The notes below the pieces were generated by a model. That model was not told the origin of the DNA. It did not search any database and was given only the letters and a program-made list of their open reading frames with translations. A stretch of 64,000 bases of DNA from Cordilura impudica (taxonomy: Eukaryota > Arthropoda > Insecta > Diptera > Scathophagidae): assembly GCA_963682025.1 (NCBI GenBank), contig OY821519.1, positions 13,095,668 to 13,159,667 on the forward strand, given 5' to 3'. The stretch's first letter is position 1; every line of letters begins with the position of its first letter. The position numbers were made by a program, and so were the translations under genes. This document shows, in pieces, positions 38,101 through 53,100 of the stretch.

Positions 38101-41100
38101 TCATACTCACATATATAAAATAAACTGGACAATTGAAAGAATGAATTCTATTTTGGAATAAATTTCGAAAATTATAAAAATATTTAAAGTCTAAAACTAT
38201 ATCAAAGGCCTGTTTAAAAATTAAAACTCTTTAATTTAATACTAGCAGATTCCAGCCCTCGAAATTCGAGTGCAAATTCTAGGAAATGTTATTTTTTCAT
38301 TAAATAAAGACCCTAAAAGTTTGATAATCAATTATAGCCAATTCACAAATCAACACAAAAAACAAATTCATTTTTATTGCAAACACATTAAGAAATTTAA
38401 TAAATACACACATAGCATTGTATAATTTTATGTATGTGTTAGTAGCAACTTTAAATGCAATTTACTCAAAACAAAGGAAAAATTTAAAAATCTGTAAATC
38501 TGCAAAACCGCTAAAACGAAATACCTTTCAAATAATATACGTGTGGTCAAAATTGGGATAAAATGGTAGAACAAAACATCGGTCACAAGAAATCGGCTAG
38601 GCTATTAATATTATGGATACATTAAATATGTATTAAAAAATTCGTTTCTGTTAATACTTACTTATTCCGGACCTCTTTCTACCTTGTAGTGTAAAGGTTT
38701 TTGCAAAGACTTTGTTCTGTCAAGATATTGTTGATAGTGTCCTGCCAAGTTATTCTTCTTCTTCCTCTGCATCTCGTACTACCAGGTCTTGCTTCTGATA
38801 CTCGTTTCGGCAGGCGGTTCTCTGGCATTCCAGCAGCATGTGCAAAACATCTTAGCTTATTGCGTTCGATTTTGTTGTTCAGCGATTCTGTATTTAGGCG
38901 GGCTCGTATAGTGTCGTTTCGTATTCTGTCTCACCTTGTTTTACCGACCACACGTCGCACAGTGGCTGAAAATCGTTTTTCATTGGCCAAAATTCTGTAA
39001 CTTTTGAACCGATCAAAATATTTAAGTAATTTTTTTTTAATGGATAGATATTTAGTTCAGTTTGACTCAGTTTTAATTACATTAAAATTGATTGAGGACT
39101 TTTTAAGGAATTCTAGGTCAAAATTGAAGTTTTGATTTTTTTTAACTTTTAAAGTGAAATATGTGTTTATTATTTTTTTATTTATTAAAAAATTTAATAT
39201 TTGGATTTTAATAATAATTATAAACATTTTTTGTAATATTGAGTATAGAGTATTTTCATTAAAATAAAAAAAATGTTCTACCCAAGGGTCGTCACGGGTG
39301 CAAAAGTGTATATAGGGTTAAAGAGGATGCTTTCACCTTTGTCCTGGTGGTATACGTTTCTTGTTCCCTTTTGTTCCCTAGAATTTCTATTCCACTAAAG
39401 TTGAAATTTTAGATAAATATAGTAGTTTCATAAATATTTCATAACGCCCCTTATATTAAAGGGTAGAGCTGTGACCACTTACAATAACTAAAGACTATAA
39501 TCCTACCAACATTATGAAAAAGACCGCAGGTCATTATCGATGATAGCTTGCGAATAGTAACCATTTATTTTTGATAAAAAACAAAAAAAAATCACCTTTT
39601 TCTGATATTAAAAAAACAGTTGAGTTTGACAGCATGCCACGCCCACAATTACCAATAGTTTAACCTAATTTTTTGGCTACCTTAATCTGGATATATTAGC
39701 TACAAATAGGTGTTAAAATTTTAAAATTCGGTGACAGAAAATATTAGACTTTTGGCCTATGAAATAAAAATTTCAGCCACAGTGCATCGTAAGTATTTAA
39801 TTTCTGATGCCCATGATTCGCAGCCGTGTGTAAGGTTTGGTACATACAGCAAGTTTTGTACCCATTGAAACTTATCTTTTACCGATGAAGTTTTTGTTTA
39901 AGGCGAATTATAAATTGGCATTTGTAACTATTCTGCGATTTAAATCCCTGTCCGCTTTTCCGTCTTCACTAATTGTGACTCCCAAGTAGCGGAAGTGTTC
40001 AACTTGCTTTAATGCTTCGGATTCTATGCAAATTTAATGATAGTTTCTATCGCGGCTTATAATAATGATTTCTGTTTACCATGAATTTATACGTAGGTCT
40101 CTTCTGGTCATTTTGTTCACAAAAATAACAAGGTTTTGTTGGAGAGATTCCTCGGATTTTGCAACAATGGTCACATCGTCTACGTATGCTAACATTGAAA
40201 CTTTTACTGGTTGCATGTTCCAATTTCCTACCGTCAATGGGATAAATGAATCCCTGCAAGATTTGATTACGTCGTCCATCAATATTATAAACACATATGG
40301 ACTTAGTATATCGTGTTGTCATATTTTCTTCGGATGTGGTGTTCCTGGTACTTACATAATTTCGGCATATTTCGTCCCTTTTTCTTTGTTTCGGTTATGG
40401 CAAGGAATTTAACATTAGTTTTCTTAATTTCGTCGACGAGTTCAGCTTCCTTTCCATTAATACTTCTTACGTTCCATGTTCCGTAATCGATAGTCCTATT
40501 TCGTCGCCAGGACGGTAATCTGTTTTTCTGTCCATTTTTATTTATTATTTTTTTTTTTTTTAATTGTTGTTTGAATTCGGAGAAGTGAGTGATTGGCACA
40601 CTGTCCCTCAATCCAATTGGGCTTCCCCAGGATGAACCATTCGCTGAAACTTGCACGATGTTGATTGCATGGATAGTTATATAGTAAGCCACTGAGATGT
40701 TCCCTCCTCCCTTCTCATCCGGGCTTGGGTTCGCATAGGCGGAGTTAATATTTATTTAATATTATTGTGAATATAAAATTATTCATTAAATTTTACGTGT
40801 GTGATACTGATAACCCCGAAAAAAAGTTCGGGTCCAAATCGGATTAGATATCTCAAAAAGAAAGCAAAATTTTAATCAATTTGCTTTATGATGCATAGTG
40901 GCTCAGAATCAATTTTCGCTGTACAAAACTTTGTTTTTATCCAATTGATATATTTCAGTATTTCTTTATTGCACAGATAATTCCTTGAACTATTCTCCAA
41001 TTTTAAATTAATTAAAATCAGTTTAATAGTTATTGAGGAATTCCAGGTCAAAGTATAAAATCTCTATAAAATCTGTACTCCTTTTTTCCTATGCTTTCTC

Positions 41101-44100
41101 TGATAGATCTTCAAGTTATACTATATTAATGACATCTTCTCCATGATAACAAATTTTATGGACTATTGTTGACAAACTATATACTCTTTCGCAGATGACA
41201 GCAGCATTTGCCATTCATTTTCCTTTAACTGTAGGCCAAGCTCTTGGAGGTTGGGGGGCAAAAGGCAGACAATGGATGACACTACTTTCAATAAAGACCT
41301 GTTAACAATATCCGAGTGGGGTAAAGCGAATAGGGTTGATTTTAATGCGCTGAAGACTCAATGTTGTGTGTTGGCCCATAAGGCCATGGAATCAACAATG
41401 TCATCTGTTAATGTATATGGGTGGTATAGGTATTGAGGAATCGGATACTCTTGATATTCTATGCATGAGAATTCAATGTGATGTTCGTTGGAACGAGCAT
41501 GTTTTTCAAGTGTCGAAAGAAGCATTCAAGTGTCTTGGTTTTCTAAAACGGTGTAAAAATTACTTCACTCCTTCTGATCTCCTTAAAATCTATACCACTT
41601 ACATCCGACCGAAAATGGAATACAACTCCCATATATGGGCAGGAGCTTCAAAGTCTATTTTGCAGCTACTGAACTGTGTGCAAAGGAGGGCGTTGACGCT
41701 CACCAATGACAGTAGGGTATCCAATTCTATTGATTCATTGGAACATCGTCGGAATTATGGGAAATTTTCTTCTGAGATTAGCGAACTTATTCCAAGTGCC
41801 CGAGTTTCGGTTCGCTCTACCCGCTTCTCTAGTAGATCACATCCGTTTGTAGTCTATTATCCAGTTGACAATTACCTTGGCATAATCACCAAATTTTGAT
41901 TGTTTTAAAGCTTGAAATAAGGTTACATCAACATCCCGCCCATTTTCCTTTAAAAATCATTAAAAAATAATATAAAAACTATTTAATATCTTTAGATCCT
42001 ATGTATTATTTGTTGCAATATCTATATGTGAAGATAAGATCTCATATGTAAATATCAAAATTTGTTAAAATATGTAAATAAAGGAAGAATATTTAATTGA
42101 ATTGAATTGACATCAACATCCCTTATTTAAGATACTGTTTCGGGGTGAAAAAAAAGCTTTCGGTATTTACATCATTCGTATTGTCTTATGCTTGTTTTGG
42201 TTAATCTATAATCACCCCACATTTTAGATATTTATCTTCTTAATTCCTTGCAACTGGATGAACCTTCATGTCAGTCGAAGCCTGGCCTACTTTTCCATCT
42301 TTCATTGTTAGCTTACTTCAATCGTATGATATCATTGACCTCTTTTTAGTGTTTTTTTTTAAATTTTAATGATCTGCAGTATTTCGTGGAAGAAGATGTC
42401 CTTTCCAATATCATTTTATTGTTTTTGCTCATAAGAAACATCACATCTCCATTTGCAACAAAAAAAAAAGAGTTAACTTGCAGTCTACATATTTCTTCAA
42501 CTCATTTTCTTTAAATTATTGTAGCAAGCGTTGGGCTGTGTGATCAAGTAGAACTTGTAGTTGTACCTCTGCCGAAATCTGTGTGATTTTTATGCCAAGC
42601 ATTCCTTTTTAGCAGCAGTTGTATGATGATATAGGAGATACAGATTTGAGCCTTTTTCAATAGCGCGCAATCTTAGCTGACTTTATTGCAGTTTTGTCAA
42701 TTTCAAATCCAGAAATAATGCTTTTCATTTGAGAACTGTATTTCCTAGCTTGGCGTTGAAATACTTTTAAGAATCCGTTTTGTACTCATTGAACTAGCAA
42801 CAATTTTTTTCATCTCTATTTAAGTTAAACTACGATTAGTCTATATAGATTAACTAATAGTTTAGTTCGAATTACAATATTTAATAATAAGAGTTACAGA
42901 TATAGGAGTTTTATTAATAAACTTAATCCAGATTGAATCAAGGGGATTGTAGCGATTAAGCCTTTTTGATAGGCCCGTAGGATTAAGTAACTCTGGAATT
43001 TCATTATTGGGATGACTCAGTAGACTTAGTCTATGAGCCTTAGCATTACGCCTTATTTCTTATGGTGTTTATTTTTAAGTCTTTAAAGTTTTAAAACTTT
43101 ATTCTGGAATTTTTGTATTTGTTGAATGATGGAATTTTTACATCCCCAGACTTGGATTCCATAGGTCCAGTCTAGTTTCAGCAGCTGCTTGTACAGCATA
43201 ATTTTATTGTGTATAGTGAGTTTGGAGTTTTTATCTATAAGCCAAATCATTTTTCTGTATCTTAGTTCTAGTTCATCTTTTTACATTTTGACTAACGACA
43301 TTAACTTTTCAATGATATCCACTATTGTGGATATGAAAATATTGCGATATTTCCACATTCGATTTCTACATTGATATCCTTTAGCTCCCTCCTCTTAGAT
43401 CTGTCGCTACAGTTGTCCAGTGATTTTCTTGGACTTCTTCCAGTGTTTTGATTTGTATTATCTGAAGCGATCTAAATAATAAGTTAGCCCACTAACCAGA
43501 TTTGCGGAGAATTCTTCAAAAACAATTCTTCGAAAATAATTCTTCCAAAAAATAATTCTTCGAATAGCAGTTCTTCGAATAACAATTCTTCGAATAACAA
43601 TAGCCATAGAGGTTTCGAACTATAGCGGGAAATAATCAGAGATTCTCAACTATAGCGGGGAATAACCATAGAGGTTTTCAACTATAGCGGGGAAGAATTT
43701 TCCGCCGACCCACTAACCAGTTTGCAAAGCACTTATAAAATCTGTTTTTGCTCCATTCAACTTCTTTTTTAGCACTTCTTTAAATTTTTTTACGAAAACA
43801 GAAAACTTCTTTTGTAACTCCAAATGTATTTCGGTGGTATAGGAATTTACACATACTTTTCGTTGAATGTAACTTTAAACATCTTCCTCGTTTTTGTTTA
43901 TAAAACAAATTACAAATTTATCACACCATTTCATACTGATCGGTAGAAAATTATTATAATTTATATAAAAATAGTTTTTGAGTAATTTTATTAAAATAAA
44001 AAGAGTGTTCTACAGACGGGTCCAGACGGGCACAAAAATAGTGTTAAAGAAGACATTTTCATCTTTTCCTGGTGAAAGTAATTTTATTGCAATTAAAAAA

Positions 44101-47100
44101 GTGTTCTACAAACGGGTTAACCACCAAGAGTTTAGATGCCTTGATGGTTTAGATGCCTTGATCTCTTTTGATCCCCAGAAATTCTGTTCGTTTTAAAAAA
44201 TTTTCTCATAAAAACATTAAAGTGGTCAAATATTTAATTTTTCAAAGAACTTAACAAAAAAGAGGGCAGCCCATTGCCGGTAATAGTTTGTGAGGAAGTC
44301 TCTATTGATTTAACGTACTACCTGTGATGCTGACACAACCACAACGTGGCCTTAGCTGAGGGTTGGATACTATACGTATAAAACGAATTACTAACTTGGA
44401 GAGATGTGTCTGGCATTCACTCCACCCTTTGTTATTGGGTCGGGCCCATCTAAACCTTGTTGCTCTAAGGGTTGCAACGCTCGGTTGAACGCGACTCCAC
44501 GTCGAACTGTGTTCTTCCCGTGATTTTGAGCTACCACAACCTCCACGAAAGGGGATTAACACTTCCTTGTCGATCATCAACAGTACTTGCAAAAACACGT
44601 ACCGAAACCGTCAAATCCACCTGTTGTCTACTAAGTTTAAGCTTACTAATTATCTCTATCAGGGGCCAGCTGATATCAACAATTTGCGATCGCACTTTCA
44701 ATGGGTCTCCGACTTGTCTTGGCATCTGCACCTGCCTCAAACACCTTCGACTGGTCTTCAACCCACACTTGTCCTCAAACTTTGCCGTAGCAGCATCTTG
44801 TCAGGGGTTCTGACTCACCCACTCCCGGTCTCATTTTCAACTCATGTACCATCGTTTACACCTTGGACCATCATGTGACACCTTGGGACACCACACAATT
44901 ATGGCATGTGACAACCATTTCTTTGGCAGGTTTTGACACCTCCAGTTTTATGTTTTTGTTTATACTGTTTCTGACATGGACAATTCCGTGAATCATCCTC
45001 GGGCGTATGGCTCACCCATGGTACCTTTTTATAGCATTAGGTGAGGCTTTTGTTTCCAAACTGGACGGTTTGGTTGCTTCCAGTTATCGTCCAGACAAGA
45101 TCGCACTGGTAGACTGTGACCTTAACCGTTAGCCGCTAGGAATAATCACCAAAATTAACTGACTTTGCTTAGCGTTGCCCTGGAGCACCACTTGGAGGTC
45201 GGTTTTAGACATATATGTTGCATCATCGTTACTGGCGAACCAATAACTTTTCATGATACAACTTTGCTCCCTAGTTTGTTAGGAGCGATAATTTATTTTT
45301 GGTCAAGTTTAAAAAAATCACATTTGTCCTTAAATTTTATAAAAAAAAAAAAATTTGTATTCAGTAGCATGCCACGCCCACAATTTTCATAATTTTCATC
45401 CTATTTTTTGAGTGCCTTAGTTATGATATGTTTTCTATTAAATGGAGATAATTTTTTTTTAAGCGGTGATAACAAAAAATTTTGGTTTAGAGCAACGAGT
45501 TCAATTCTTGAGCCACTGTGCGAAGCTTAGTTTTGGAGATATACGTGTTTTAATATTCCCCGCCAAAATTTTTCGATTTTCGATCTGGCAACCTTAAAAA
45601 TAGTTGTCCGCATTTCGGAAAAGATTATTTAAAAAGGATAAAAACTTCAACCATTTTCCAGTACAACGCCTTTCAGCAGGTCAGTGAGTTGTTGATGAAC
45701 GCAACTATAAAAATGAATTTATTTTGAATAAATATTTTCCACCTCTTTGGGACTAATCTTGCACGTTGCCAAAATTTTAGCCCAAAATTTTTTAATTCGA
45801 AAATTGGCAAAAAAAATTAAATTGATTTAACTAAATAATTTTAATTATTTTAAGGCTCTGTATTTACACATGTTTGCATATAGTTGAGTAATGCAGTACA
45901 TAATGTTTTGTGGCAAGTTATACATGCTGTGTGTGTGGACTGCTTCTACTTCTTCAACTTTATTATGTCCTAAAACTTTCTCTTTTTTGTATGAATGGAA
46001 AAAATGATTTTTTTTTAAGTTAATAACATTTAACTGAATCCCCCAGTTTATCACAAGGGCCACACGAACAAATAAACGACCTTTGAGACTTCAAATGTTT
46101 TATAGAGCGAGAGTGAAGAGGGATTTTGTCGTTTTATATCAGAAAACCCCTTGGGACTCATATAAATATTTTATAATTCTTAATATTGCATTACATAAAG
46201 AGAAAGTATTTTAAAACTATGCATTTTTTTTAACCTCATTTCAGCTGTCCTTTTTTGGCCATACGTATTAGTCCCATTATACCAATTGTTGGTGCTATTT
46301 TATATTTTTTTACCATGAGTTCCTTGCTACGTACGACCTTCACAGATCCTGGTATTATACCACGTGCCTCATATGATGAGGCCGCCTACATAGAAAAACA
46401 AATTGGTAAGTATTTTTGTATTCTACATATTCTTCTCCTCTCTTTTTGTATTTTATTTAAAATCATATTAAAATTTTAATTGCATCTTTGTTGTTTTTCT
46501 TTTGCAGAAGTGCCAAATTCCTTAAATAGTCCCACATATCGGCCGCCGCCACGTACAAAAGAAGTCCTTGTTAAAGGTCAAACAGTAAAACTGAAATATT
46601 GTTTCACTTGCAAGATATTCCGACCGCCCAGAGCATCACATTGCAGTTTATGTGATAATTGTGTAGATCGTTTTGATCATCACTGTCCATGGGTAAGTTG
46701 AAAAGTCTTTTGATTCTTTTCGTTTCCAATGTATTTATTTTCAGCACTTTCTTAATTACGATGTATTTGCTAATACTTTACTGAAAAAGGTTTCGACTTT
46801 TAAATTAATTTTATTGAAGAAGTCGCCGACGAAATAATTCATGCGACAGTTTTATTTAAATTGGAAGACCCCCGTGACTTCATAATTAATTAGAATTAAA
46901 ATTTTTCCAAGACACAGATTTAAAAACTTGAATTTTAACCTCATTATCTTTTGTGTATCAATTACGTATGCCACCTTTTTTTAACACTTTCATCTCCTCC
47001 GCCTCTTTATCCCTTTAGTCATTCCAAAAAAAAAATAACTTAATTTCTGGGTCATCCCTTGAGTTATTTTTTTATCTGATTGAATGATAAAAAACGAACA

Positions 47101-50100
47101 TTGAAAGTAAATCCTCATTTAATATTTTAATGAAAGATCGTTTCATTATTGAACAATAATGATAAAAAAAAATGCTCTCCAAAGGTGTTTACGATTTTAA
47201 GCTACGGGTTTAAATTAACAACAACAACCACTCAATACACACGCACCAACACTGTTATTCCCAATAACATTAACAACAGCCATTAATTGTTCGAAGGTGG
47301 ATAAAGAAAAATGTGTAAAAAAACGGACGCTGTAATTAAGCAAAAATAACAATAACATCATTAGCCTTTATTCATTACACAAAGCAACATATTTGCCTAA
47401 GAGTATAAGTGCCGGTGATTTCTGACAATGTTAACTTTTTGAACATATCAAAGCCACAAACAACACTTTTGAGAAAAATAAATAAAAGTGAAAAAATATG
47501 AAAATGTATAAAAAAAAAATTGAGTAGAAACAACTAAAAGTTATTTTGATAAAAAAAAAATTTACTTATTTTTTTTTTTAAAAATTTACTTATTTTTTTT
47601 TTTTAATAAAAAAATATTTTTTTCATATTTTTTAAACTCGTTCTTTTAACTCATACTCTCTGTCTGTCTGTCTGCCATGGTGCAACCCCATTCCCCCTCA
47701 TCCAATTGATCTGAAACTTGGCCCATAGTCTAGTTCTGACTACAGTCACGGAGCCATTTAAACCCCATTTCCCCTCATCCAATCAGTCTGAAACTTGGTC
47801 CATAGACTTGTTGTGACCAAAGATTAATTTTAAAATAGTCACGCAAAGTCACGCACAGTCACGGAGAGATTCAAAACTCATATGCCTAAGGAAAGAAAGA
47901 GTTTTAATTAAAACTTTATTTGTATGGGTTAGATTTAACAATACATGATTTTGGGACTCAATTCTGACAGATACAACTGAAAGTAGCCCCAAAAATAAGA
48001 ACTTCTGCATCATTCATTTTGTCAAGTTGGCTGCCATTATAATTTAATGGCCATACGAATTTTTTGCTCAAGGTGGAAACAAAGTTGTAGGTATTGAATA
48101 GAAAATCCACAAAATGGTATTGGATGATCGCCGGCTGAAGGTGCGTAAGCTAACTGAAATGATAGGCATTTCAAAAAGTGCTATACATCGCAAATTGACC
48201 GAAAATTTGGAAATGAGAAAGCTGTCCGCAAGATAGGAGCTGCGTTTGTTCACAATAGAACAAAAACAGCGTCGTGAGAATGTTTCAATAGAGTGCTTGG
48301 CGATGTTTTGCCGCAATACAACAGAGCTTTTCCGTCGATTTGTAACCGTGGATGAGATACGGATCCACCACTTCACACCTGATACAAAGGAACAGTCCAA
48401 ACCGTGGACTGAAATGAGAGAATCGTATGCAAAGAAGGCGAATGATCAACAGCGGGTATTATGCTGCGTTTAAGTTATGAAATTAAGGAAAAATGCCTCA
48501 TTTTGCGGGAAAGAAAGTGGTGGTTTAACAAGACAACACACATCTCCTATTCCGATAGAAAAAATGCATGAACTAAAGTTGAAATTGCTTCATCCAACAC
48601 ATTATTTGTAACTTGAAAGAAACGCTCGCTGGTAAAAGATTTGCCAACAATGAAAAGATGGAGCCTGCGGTTGTTAATTATTTAAAAGAGCGGATAGTTC
48701 TTACTATGAACAGAGTATCAAAGCTCTTGAGTATTGGTAGGAAAAGTGTATCGAACTAAAAGGAGATTATGTTGAAAAATAAAGAAAAAATTTTCCAAAT
48801 TTGTTGTGTTTTTCTTTGTTCTGGGACCGCCTCTTATCCATGTAAAAAAAAATAGAATAAAAAAACTTATTTATATTTCATTTAATATTACAAATAACAC
48901 TCATACGTTTACACCTTCTACTCTACTAATAAATAATAATCATACGCCCTGAATATGTTATGTTATTCAAAAAATTTATTAAAAAAGGGGAAAAAATTAC
49001 AATTCTTTGAAGATTTTATTCAATAAAATTATACCAACTTGATTTGCTGAAGCTATTTGCTGATGAATGATGAATGGGGTTCTCACTTCCCCCCCCTAAA
49101 CTAGCAGATTCCAGCGCTCGAAATTCGAGTGCAATTTCTAGGCAACTTTATTTTTCAACATAGTCAATTCACAAACAAACACTTTTTTGGTTTATTATTA
49201 TTGTGAATAAAGATAACAAACTCATTAACAAACAAATTAACATTTTCAGCAAACACACACATAGCATCTGTATAATTTTATGTATGTGTTAGTAGCAACT
49301 TTAAATGCAATTTACTCAAAATAAAGGAAAAAATTAAAAAATCTGTAAATCTGCAAAACGACTAAAAAGAAATACCTTTCAAATAATGTACGTTTGGTCA
49401 AAATCGATATAAAACAGTAGAACAAAACATCGGTCACAAGAAATAGCCTAGCCTATTAATATTATTGATGTGATCAAAAAAAAAAGCTCAAGATTAAATG
49501 TAAGAGTGTCTAATAATCATATTGTTGATGTTTTACTAAATATTATCTCTTTGTACATCTATGTCGATACCAGATCTAATAAATTATAATATCCCTGAAG
49601 AAGTTGGAAAAAATGCCAACGAAACGTATGATGAAATAATTATATAAATAATCTTTTATTTACATTTATTATGACCTTAAAAGCCCATTAGAAGAATTTC
49701 TAAATATATCAAAAATAAATACAATAAAAAAGGTCGACAAAAAACTGAAATTAATTAAATGTTTTACTTTAAGTAAAGCAAAAACCATTGGCACATTTGT
49801 TTCAAAAATTTATCTATATTCTGCATAACAGGTTATACAGTTATTTCAGGAAGAGTCACCAACTCTTATCGGTAACCAAAAACAGTGAATTCATATATAT
49901 TTGCTGTGAAACCAAACTATCTACTGCATTTGGGCACTAATGAGGGTTGGTGACTCTTCCCGAAACAGCTGTATAACCTGCCACGTAGAATATAGATCAA
50001 TCTTTGGTGGTGATAGACACATGTTGGTAACGGGCTTTACCCTGCCTACACTCAACTTTACACCCACTGTCGTATTGAAGTGCTTCTTCAGATTCTATAT

Positions 50101-53100
50101 TGATCTTAAAAAAATGAAAAAATAAAAGATGGGATGAAAATCTTAAAAATCATTCAATCATTCAAAGAGTTTTGTTTTTCTGTCCAAAATAAAACTCATT
50201 CAAAGAGCTTTATTTTGCCGTCCAAACCACATAGTGCTATGGATATAAAGAGACTGCAAAAAATTGAGAAAATAAATAAAATTATTTTTATTTTGGACCT
50301 CCATGTGGTTTGGGTATAATGACTTTGTGCTGCCGTTTGTAATTACCAAAAATATTTGACCTAGACCCATTTTTTTTTTCCAAGAGAATCACTTTCAGAG
50401 TCGATTTAGCGATGTCCGTCTGTTCGTCCGTCTGTATGTCCATGTAAACCTTGTAATCATATAGACCATCTTTTATTATACCGGTCGATTCAGAATCACT
50501 TTCTGAGTCGATTTAGCGATGTCCGTCCGTCCGTCCGTTCGTCCGTCTGTAATCGAACTACAGGTCGTAAATATGAATATATTTTGAAATTTGGTATATA
50601 AGCTTTTATCGGCCATAGGATGAACGCCATTGAAATTGCTGAAGTTCGATCCATGTTCAGACCTAGTCCCCATACAAATGACCCCTATGAAATTGACATA
50701 AATTGCCATAAGATCTAAATTATCATATAGATCTCAGTCAAATTGGGTTTGTATGTGTTTATTGTATCCATTAATCAATAGTCCAAAAATAATCCCTATA
50801 GGACAATTCTTACTCATAGGCCCCATATACAGCTGCTTCCCGGTCTTCACTTAAATCGACTAAAAAAACAAAAATATTGCACAGATTTTTCTCAAATTTG
50901 GTTTGTATATATTTTTTCAAAATATAAGTGACTTTACCAAATATGGTCAGGATCGGGTTATTTTTCGACCTAGTCCCCATATAAATATAGCACCCGATAT
51001 GAACATTTTCATATCTGCATCCAAAAAAATTAAAAACAATTATCCTCGAATTTGGTTTATGCTTATTTTCTATATCCAATTAGTTGGACCGAAGCGATAG
51101 GGTCTCTAAACCATGGTATAGGGTATCGTATAGTCTGTTTAGACCGACTATAATTATCTTATTTGTTTTTTATTGAGTCTGTCTGATATAATGTGTGTAG
51201 TAATTTATTTTTATTTAACGAACATAATATTTACCAAATTTTTGGCGGAAAAATTTGAACTCAGTTCGTTCAATACCTATTTAAAGGCAGAGAATGCTCT
51301 TTCCCCGCTAACCTGGTTTGCACACTGCGCTTCAGTAAATCTTTATTAATCGTATCTAAATGAACCTTAACATCCAGTTGCTCACTGGAGACAGTGTAAT
51401 CAGACTCGCTTTCATCCTCCTTGCCGAACAATCTCACAATCTCAATCGAATACCGGCCATTTTCCGTTGTAATAATGTAAATTTGGGTGTCAATTTAAAT
51501 AAAATGCTTTTTATTTTCTGACGGGAAAAATAAAACTCCTCAAATGGGTTTATTTTTGACGACAAAATAAAACTCTCTTCTTTTTAAAATTTCATCTAAT
51601 CTTTTATTTGTACGTTGAACAATTACTGTTTTATATGGGGTTTTTTTTAAGTCACAAAATTACTGTTATAAAAGAAAATTTCTATTATAACTTATAACCG
51701 TTACGGTCCCAAGTATCTTGGCGTATTCCTGAAGAGGAAGCTGAACTTCAGATGGAACTTAGAGGAGCAGGCGAAGGAGACTATAGCTTTATACTCCTGT
51801 AAAAAGGCCATTGGTAAGCGTTGGGGCTTTAGCCCGAAAATTGCTCATTGGATCTACTCAGCGGTTCGACCAATACTGCTGTACGGGGTCATCGTTCGAT
51901 GACCTGTTTTAGAGAAGGCCTCTAATATAAACCTTCTCGCAAGAGTACGGAGTATTGCTTCTATGTGTATCACTATCGCTCTTCGTACTACGCCTTCGGA
52001 TACTTTGAACATCCTCTTACACCAAGTACCATTGGACATATTAGGGAAGCAGTTGGCGGCCTCATCGGCCATTCGACTTAGGCGCACACTACTAATACGG
52101 GGCTACAATAGCGGCCACGGAGTGATCCTGAATGACAGGAATTTACAGGAACGTGGATTACACTACTTCAAGGAGCACTTTTGAAGGACACTACACCATT
52201 CTAATACCGACCAGGGAATCTTGGTTTGGAATGTGTTGGTACATCCCTGGAATCGCGCAAGCTGTAACTTTGACTTCGCACCACTGGCATAACGGATAAC
52301 AGAAGGGCTAATAGATTAACATGTAGGATCACGAGAAATATCTGGCCGACTCTGAATCACTCCCCCGTGGGGAGATTTCAACGGTAGTTTCATCAAATGA
52401 TTTCTGCCATAGCTTTATGGAACATTTCCTCTGCTATTGCCCGGCGCTCTCCAGAACGAGACCTCGAACATTGCGATCGTCGTTTCTTCATGTTCTCTCT
52501 GACCTCTGATATGTGGAAATTTCACATATCAGGGGTTTCGTCAGGAGCTCAAATTGGTTCTACGGTGTGGACTGAGGGGAACGCTCACTCATCCCGTGGT
52601 ATCACAACGGACCCCAGAGTCTAAGTGTGCTTATCCTTGGATTAGCATCCGCTTCCAACCTAACCTAACCTAACCTAACCTTCGGTCCCTGCAAGGTAGA
52701 CATTTTACTTATTCACTTCAAGTTAAAAATTATTGTTATACTAATTTTCAAACATAATTGTTGGCAATATGCGTGTGATTTTATCATCACCTAAAGTTTA
52801 AAGCGAAAAGGAAGAGACATAATTAAAATTTATTTCATAAAGAAAATCATAGAAGTGGTGGAAAGTTTATAATGAACATTTCATTAATTGTAACATCATC
52901 ATCATTAATCTATTTAAAAATTGATGTTATTTATTTTATCTTCTTTCTCAGCGTCCTCATTGTCATATTTTCTATTAAATTTTACATCTTTTTAAATAAA
53001 ACGACCTTCGGAAAGTGTTTAAGTGAAAGTGTTGTATTTGTATAAGAAAAACATGGCACACAAAAAAAAAGGCGCTCAACCTACATTAAATTGTAAAACG

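Noticed and set aside
44302..44878. Overlapping open frames of 76-113 codons on both strands
   Set aside because: Several frames are open at once in a GC-richer segment. None has recognisable domains, and no evidence chooses between them.
49560..49660. Penelope-like retroelement end (CCAACGAAACGTATGATGAAATAA)
   Set aside because: Only a short word resembles such ends; no reverse transcriptase or GIY-YIG sequence is nearby.
52655..52681. Interstitial telomere
   Set aside because: Only four to five units, placed exactly at a LINE 3' end, and higher flies lack telomerase-type repeats.
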